Virus record (IMG/VR): IMGVR_UViG_3300043353_000045
Span: 1 to 42,746 of that record
Strand: one strand, 5' to 3'
DNA from: a virus
DNA length: 42,746 nt
Shown here: piece by piece, positions 38,726 to 42,746 of the stretch
How the letters are laid out: each line of letters opens with the position of its first letter
Position numbering within the stretch: the stretch's first letter is position 1
Notes under the pieces: generated by a model
Database searches by the model: none
Seen by the model: the letters and a program-made list of their open reading frames with translations, nothing else
What the model was told of the DNA's origin: nothing
Translations under genes and position numbers: made by a program

Positions 38726-40168
38726 GTGACGTTCAAACCTTACGCCCACCAAGTTGAAGCCCTCCAGCGAATGGAAAACAAAGACGCGTTCGCTCTCTTG
38801 ATGACGATGCGGACCGGCAAAACCAAAGTCACGATCGACGATTGGCAAAGATCCCTCGACCGGTCCGGCGGGGTTCTGGTCGTCACTGCACCGGCAGGAG
38901 TTTACCGCGTTTGGGTAACGGAACTGAACAAGCACCTAGAACACGGGGTGCTGGAGCGGTCCATCGTCGCCGTGTGGGACAGCAAGCTGAAGATGAAGTC
39001 CATCGCGCCGCTGTTCCAGATCACGAAGCGGCCTAAGATCCTGATCGCGAACATCGAGGCCTTCAGCGTCGTGCAAGAGGTTCGGGACGCCTGCGCTGCC
39101 CTCCTGCAGATGCACCCCCAGTCCATGTTAGTCATCGACGAGAGCACTACGATCCTGCGGTGGGAGCAAAGCGGCAAGGGATCGCATCGGGCGCAGTCGA
39201 TCCACAACCTGCGGCCCTTAGCCGGCAAGGTCCGCATCCTGTCGGGCTTGCCTACGCCGCGGTCGCCCTTAGACCTGTGGGGTCAATTCGAGTTCCTGAA
39301 ACCAGGTCTCCTGGGGTTCATTTCGTACAAGGCCTTCCAGCAGCGATACGCGATCGTTAAGAACATCATCGTCGGCGGCAAGTTTCACATTCCGCTGGTG
39401 GTTCGGTACACGGACAAGATCGACGAGCTGTGGTCTAAATTAGAACCCTGGTCCTACCGCAAGCGTCTCGAGGACTGCGCTGACGTGCCGCCTAAGCTGT
39501 ACGTGACCCGCGAAGTCGAGATGACGCCCGTTCAGGAACGGCTTTATCGGCAGATGGAAGCCACCGCGACGGCTGAGATCCGCGACGGGGTGTTCATGTC
39601 CTCCCAGCACAGCATCACGACGACTCTACGACTCCACCAGTTGTGCTGTGGCTGGGCTACGGACGACGAAACAAAGACGACTGAGCAGGTCCCTGAGAAC
39701 CGGACTAACGCGCTCCTGGAGCTCCTGGAGGACCACGACGGCAAGGCGATCGTCTGGTGCAGTTACACCCGCGACCTGCAGAAGGTGGCGGCCTCCCTCG
39801 AGCGGCGGTTCGGGGCGCAGTCCACCGTGACGTTCTGGGGACAGAACCGCGACACCCGGGAAGAGTCGAGCAACAGGTTCAAGAACGATCCTGACTGCCG
39901 GTTCATCGTCGCCACGCCGGGATCAGGCGGCCGCGGCCGTGACTGGTCCGAAGCCAACTTAATTGTTTACTACTCGAACACGGATAACTTAGAACACAGA
40001 GACCAATCCGAGGAACGGGCGTCTTCTATTCAGCAAACGGATCGCGTGACGATCGTTGACTTCGTGACCCGCGACACCGTCGAGTGGAAGATTATCTACG
40101 CTATGCGGAAGAAGATTGATCTGGCAACTGTGGTCCTCTCGGACCCCCAAAGGGAGTGGGTTGTGTAA
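38726..40168 (+). CDS. SNF2-type DEAD/DEAH-box helicase
   Basis: A 480-residue superfamily 2 helicase starting at GTG with CGGAG upstream. Q-motif-like YAHQVEALQRM, Walker A MRTGKT (28-33), motif II LVIDEST (135-141) instead of DEAH, motif V region VATPGSGGRGRDWSEAN, and motif VI EERASSIQQTDRV. This is the phage SNF2 family, used in replication or recombination fork processing. It opens a three-gene plus-strand operon. Confidence 0.85.
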   Translation: MTFKPYAHQVEALQRMENKDAFALLMTMRTGKTKVTIDDWQRSLDRSGGVLVVTAPAGVYRVWVTELNKHLEHGVLERSIVAVWDSKLKMKSIAPLFQITKRPKILIANIEAFSVVQEVRDACAALLQMHPQSMLVIDESTTILRWEQSGKGSHRAQSIHNLRPLAGKVRILSGLPTPRSPLDLWGQFEFLKPGLLGFISYKAFQQRYAIVKNIIVGGKFHIPLVVRYTDKIDELWSKLEPWSYRKRLEDCADVPPKLYVTREVEMTPVQERLYRQMEATATAEIRDGVFMSSQHSITTTLRLHQLCCGWATDDETKTTEQVPENRTNALLELLEDHDGKAIVWCSYTRDLQKVAASLERRFGAQSTVTFWGQNRDTREESSNRFKNDPDCRFIVATPGSGGRGRDWSEANLIVYYSNTDNLEHRDQSEERASSIQQTDRVTIVDFVTRDTVEWKIIYAMRKKIDLATVVLSDPQREWVV

Positions 40169-40539
40169 TGACAATGTACGATGATATACGTAAGTTTCAC
40201 GAGAAGTTCGGTCTGGACTACAAAGGACCGCCGCGGGAAATTGCCGGAGCCCTGGAGGATTTTCGGGCTCGGTTCATGCAAGAAGAACTCGACGAGTTCT
40301 GCGACGCCGAAAGCCTGGAAAAGAAACTCGACGCCCTCGTGGATCTCGTCTACGTCGCCCTCGGGACAGCGTACCTTTACGGCTTCGACTTCGACGAGGC
40401 CTGGCGTCGCGTCCACGAAGCCAACATGAAGAAGGTCCGCGCCCAGCCCGACGGTTCAGACTCTGCCCGGCAGTCCATGTACGACGTGGTGAAGCCGGCG
40501 GGCTGGACGGCTCCTGACCTGTCTGATTTAACCCGATGA
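40168..40539 (+). CDS. MazG-like / phosphoribosyl-ATP pyrophosphatase-like NTP pyrophosphohydrolase
   Basis: From the ATG overlapping the helicase stop (TAATG) the product is 123 residues. The all-alpha NTP-PPase signature is FMQEELDEFCDAESLEKKLD followed by ALVDLVYVALGTAYLYGFDF, giving the ExxE...ExxxD-type metal ligands. The fold includes T4 gp56 dCTPase, so hydrolysis of dCTP or dUTP would suit this cluster. Exact nucleotide is not predictable from the sequence. Confidence 0.75.
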   Translation: MTMYDDIRKFHEKFGLDYKGPPREIAGALEDFRARFMQEELDEFCDAESLEKKLDALVDLVYVALGTAYLYGFDFDEAWRRVHEANMKKVRAQPDGSDSARQSMYDVVKPAGWTAPDLSDLTR

Positions 40540-40964
40540 CCAACTGGGACCGCCGCTACTTTGCCTTAGCCCAGCACGTGTCTCAGTGGAGCCGTGACCC
40601 GTCCACTCAGGTGGGGGCTGTCGTCGTCGGCCGTGACCGCAGGCTGATCGCCTTCGGTTACAATGGCTTCCCGCCGGGGGTTAAGGACACGACTGAGAGG
40701 TTGGCTGACAAGCCGACCAAGTACGCCCTGACGCAGCACGCGGAGCGTAATGCCCTGGACTTTGCCCGGTTCGATCTGGAAGGCGCCACGCTGGTGACGA
40801 CGATGTTCCCCTGCCAGGAGTGTGCTAAGTCGATCGTGTCCAGGGGCATCAAGCGGGTGGTTACGCCGCCGCCCCTGGACCGAGAGCCTTGGAAGTCTTC
40901 ATCCGATTGGACGCAGATGATGTTCCAGGAAGTCGGGATTACCGTGGTGATTTTAACCGATTGA
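40536..40964 (+). CDS. Deoxycytidylate deaminase
   Basis: A 142-residue dCMP deaminase. Zinc and catalytic residues: HAERNAL (His, Glu) and MFPCQECAKS (two Cys). VGAVVVGRDRRLIAFGYNGF and PPGVKD are the substrate-binding segments. It converts dCMP to dUMP. The ATG overlaps the MazG-like stop as ATGA. The last 26 bases overlap the end of the convergent minus-strand gene. Confidence 0.88.
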   Translation: MTNWDRRYFALAQHVSQWSRDPSTQVGAVVVGRDRRLIAFGYNGFPPGVKDTTERLADKPTKYALTQHAERNALDFARFDLEGATLVTTMFPCQECAKSIVSRGIKRVVTPPPLDREPWKSSSDWTQMMFQEVGITVVILTD

Positions 40965-41634
40965 TCCCTATCGCGGATAGCTGCTCCTCGACTGACTTGA
41001 CCCTGCCGGCCAAGTCGGTGAGGCGCTGAACGATCGGCTGTGTGATCTTGCTGAACTCCCTGATTTCGTTCAAGAGACCCTGGGCCTCGTTGATTACCTT
41101 GGAGTCTTTCTCGTTGATGTCCGGGCCGAAAGTCTCGTCCCGAACCGTGCTGACGAAAGCCCGCGGTGTCCCTAAGTCTGTGGCGATCCGCTCGTCGCTC
41201 CATCCCATTTCGTAGCCGACCTGTTCCCCGAGCCAGTGTTCGTTGATCTTCATAGTGATCAGGTATCGCTCGTCTCGGGTCATAGCCCGCGGGGCAGTTT
41301 TGCTAGTGAGGGTAGACTGTAGGGCCGTCGTGGATTGCATAGGGATTACCGTTGATTTGTCGTCTTTCATGATGATGATTTCCTTCTTGCTGAGAAAACA
41401 GGTCCCGCAGAGATGCTGGGACTTCGTCTTTCCTATCACCCACCCTAGTTTCTTGAATTTGTGGATGATGATCCGTTCTTCGACTTCGCTTTCGACTGGA
41501 CCTTTCACGGTGTTGATTATCGTTTCTTCTTTCTTGCTGCAGTGGCTGCAGGCCAGGCTAGCGCCCCTCTTGAAGTGACCATTGTCCATCTGGATGGAAC
41601 AGAAATCGACTAACTCGTAGTCTGCTTTCTTCAT
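40939..41634 (-). CDS. Protein with Cys4 zinc site, HTH-like segment and coiled coil
   Basis: From ATG 41634 (ATGA overlap with the upstream stop) the product is 231 residues. CSHCSKKEE and LCGTCFL form a C-x2-C pair twice, likely one zinc site. Residues near 145-165 (GWSDERIATDLGTPRAFVST) look like a helix-turn-helix, followed by a heptad-rich tail (EAQGLLNEIREFSKITQPIV). A DNA-binding regulator is plausible. I do not recognise the family. Confidence 0.6.
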   Translation of the reverse strand: MKKADYELVDFCSIQMDNGHFKRGASLACSHCSKKEETIINTVKGPVESEVEERIIIHKFKKLGWVIGKTKSQHLCGTCFLSKKEIIIMKDDKSTVIPMQSTTALQSTLTSKTAPRAMTRDERYLITMKINEHWLGEQVGYEMGWSDERIATDLGTPRAFVSTVRDETFGPDINEKDSKVINEAQGLLNEIREFSKITQPIVQRLTDLAGRVKSVEEQLSAIGINRLKSPR

Positions 41635-41990
41635 CGGAGATACTCCACTAAGCCGTGCAAGTCCTCGAACTGGACGACCGACGGCAGCCAGCAGAACACG
41701 CACTCCCGACTGCCGACGACGATGAGTTTCTTGTTTTGGGCGTGGGCGTAGCCGGCTTCGAACCAGCGGCCGCCGCCGGGGTTCATCGAACCGATCGGGT
41801 CCGTGAACAGGATCAGGGCCTCAGACTGGTTCAGGTCCTCGATGCATATCCCGGCGGCAACCCTACCTGAGTCATCGTCCTGCCACACCCACCGGGACAC
41901 GACTTCGTGACCGAGTTCCTGGATGACGGGCCGGACGATTTTTTTCATCATGCTCCTTTTGCTGAATTTGCAGCTCAGATAGATCTTCAT
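41631..41990 (-). CDS. Nucleoside 2-deoxyribosyltransferase-like protein
   Basis: A 119-residue protein: MKIYLSCKFSKRSMMKKIV, ELGHEVVSRW, an Asp-containing EDLNQSEALILFTD, and GGRWFEAGYAHAQNKKLIVV, in which the Glu fits the nucleophile of the family. Such enzymes exchange bases on deoxyribonucleosides or hydrolyse nucleotides. The ATG has no good ribosome binding site and lies 119 bases inside the upstream gene, so translation may depend on it. Confidence 0.65.
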   Translation of the reverse strand: MKIYLSCKFSKRSMMKKIVRPVIQELGHEVVSRWVWQDDDSGRVAAGICIEDLNQSEALILFTDPIGSMNPGGGRWFEAGYAHAQNKKLIVVGSRECVFCWLPSVVQFEDLHGLVEYLR

Positions 41991-42159
41991 CGCTGATGAC
42001 TCTTTCGACGGAGTTGTAAGTGTGGGAACCCCGCTTCACCAGGCACTCCCGCTTTCGGACGACGACGTCGCCGACACGGTTAGTGATGATGACGTGGCTG
42101 TCCCGGCCGCAGTCTGGGCAGGGCAAGCTAGCCCCGCCCCGTTTCTTCCTTTTCTTCAT
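41872..42159 (-). CDS. NrdR-like zinc ribbon protein
   Basis: From ATG 42159 (ATGA overlap with the upstream stop; GAGGGTGG just before it) the product is 95 residues. CPDCGRDSHVIITNR and VVRKRECLVKRGSHTYNSVE track the zinc ribbon of NrdR, but only three of four cysteines are present. The ATP-cone domain of NrdR is absent. The last 40 residues are encoded over the start of the deoxyribosyltransferase-like gene. Confidence 0.55.
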   Translation of the reverse strand: MKKRKKRGGASLPCPDCGRDSHVIITNRVGDVVVRKRECLVKRGSHTYNSVERVISDEDLSELQIQQKEHDEKNRPARHPGTRSRSRVPVGVAGR

Positions 42160-42659
42160 TCCACCCTCACGAGGTTGTAGCGGATTAGATTGGAGAGCCA
42201 TTGGCTGGCCGTGCGGCGGGCCTCCGGCGAGAATTTAGAAAGGTACTCGCCGATCGTCGGCTCGCCTTTCATCTTGTCAAGATGCTTCTGACCGTCGCTG
42301 TTGGGCCGCAGAGTCTTGTCGCCCCCTGCCGGGTAGATCTTCATCTGCAGGCGGGAAGTGGTCGTTCGAACGGGCCTAGCCCTGGGAGCCTTCGGGGCGG
42401 GCTGCGGCGCTTTCTCGGCCCACAACCGCTCGCAAGCTTTCACGGCGTCTTGCTTCGTCTGGAACTTAGATTTCCGTTTGGTCAGGGACATGGCGTTGTA
42501 AGCATCTAGTAATTGCTGACCGTTCATCTGCTCGTAGTTTGGTTTTCCTGATATCTCATTCATGATCTGTCTCACTGTTTTCGTTGCTGTTTTCGGTTCC
42601 CTGGAAAGAACCCACCGGGAGGTGCGGGTGTCCCAAACTGTCCCGGTGGGCTGCTTCAT
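42156..42659 (-). CDS. Hypothetical basic protein
   Basis: A 167-residue Lys/Arg-rich protein beginning MKQPTGTVWDTRTSRWVLSR. The segment QLLDAYNAMSLTKRKSKFQT with VKACERLW resembles a small helical motif common in phage proteins and host DNA-binding proteins. GAGGA precedes the ATG. Function is unknown. Confidence 0.55.
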   Translation of the reverse strand: MKQPTGTVWDTRTSRWVLSREPKTATKTVRQIMNEISGKPNYEQMNGQQLLDAYNAMSLTKRKSKFQTKQDAVKACERLWAEKAPQPAPKAPRARPVRTTTSRLQMKIYPAGGDKTLRPNSDGQKHLDKMKGEPTIGEYLSKFSPEARRTASQWLSNLIRYNLVRVE

Positions 42660-42746
42660 CTACTGTCCTCTCAGGGCCGCGAGGACTTCGTCGTAGGTCT
42701 CGCTGACCGGCAGGCCAGCGCCGTTGAGGAAGGCGATCCGGGTTCC
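42660..42746 (-). CDS. C-terminal end of an upstream gene, truncated by window edge
   Basis: A 28-codon open end (RIAFLNGAGLPVSETYDEVL near its end, stop TAG at 42660-42662) runs in from the right edge. It stops one base before the ATG at 42659. Too little is visible to identify it. Confidence 0.5.
   Translation of the reverse strand, partial: GTRIAFLNGAGLPVSETYDEVLAALRGQ

Overview
The window is a contiguous piece of a tailed-phage (or prophage) genome. The virion genes read leftwards and combine an HK97-type head (terminase, portal, S78 prohead protease, coiled-coil capsid protein, gp6-like connector) with a Mu-like contractile tail (sheath, tube, tape measure, gpN, gpP, gp45, gp46 and gp47 homologues), so this is a myovirus. 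Host evidence is indirect. Two exported proteins end in VPGP-type PEP-CTERM-like tails of a style I associate with Rhizobiales such as Bradyrhizobium and Methylobacterium. The base composition looks GC-rich, and several accessory families (TSCPD protein, NusG/RfaH-like protein, DUF6378, DUF6582) are ones I associate with rhizobial phages. The host call is inference.

Layout, all on the minus strand unless stated. 1-7.2 kb: baseplate, gpN and tape measure. 7.2-9.6 kb: cargo between tape measure and tail chaperone, made of a small membrane protein, a sigma-region-4/alpha-CTD-like regulator and two PEP-CTERM-like exported proteins. 9.6-17.5 kb: chaperone, tube, Pro/Gly-rich repeat protein, sheath, neck genes and decoration proteins. 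17.5-24.5 kb: capsid, protease, portal, small genes, a GIY-YIG endonuclease and both terminase subunits. 24.6-26.3 kb: NusG-like factor, small secreted protein, VRR-NUC-like nuclease and TSCPD protein. 26.3-26.67 kb: a gene-free, inverted-repeat-rich segment that is a candidate replication origin, next to a primase-helicase (26.67-28.96 kb). 29-34.7 kb: recombination and nucleotide genes (Cas4/RecB-like nuclease, thymidylate-synthase-family enzyme, UDG-like protein) and two intergenic tracts with strict 5-bp periodicity. 34.7-38.6 kb: two DNA methyltransferases, an asparagine-synthetase-like amidotransferase and DUF6378. 38.7-41.0 kb, plus strand: SNF2-type helicase, MazG-like pyrophosphatase and dCMP deaminase. 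40.9-42.7 kb: minus-strand small genes (zinc-binding HTH protein, deoxyribosyltransferase-like, NrdR-like zinc ribbon).

The genes suggest a T4-style cytosine-modification economy. The thymidylate-synthase homologue carries Asp where Asn177 selects uracil, as dCMP hydroxymethylase does. A MazG-fold pyrophosphatase and a dCMP deaminase sit nearby. An atypical C5-methyltransferase homologue is translationally overlapped with an AsnB-like amidotransferase. This is a hypothesis built from residues seen in the sequence, not a demonstrated pathway.

Other notable signals are the periodic pentanucleotide tracts, a 33-bp perfect inverted repeat in the putative origin, unusually cysteine-rich virion proteins, and several genes too short for a 60-codon cutoff but with strong ribosome binding sites or coupled starts. 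Family assignments were made by eye without database searches.
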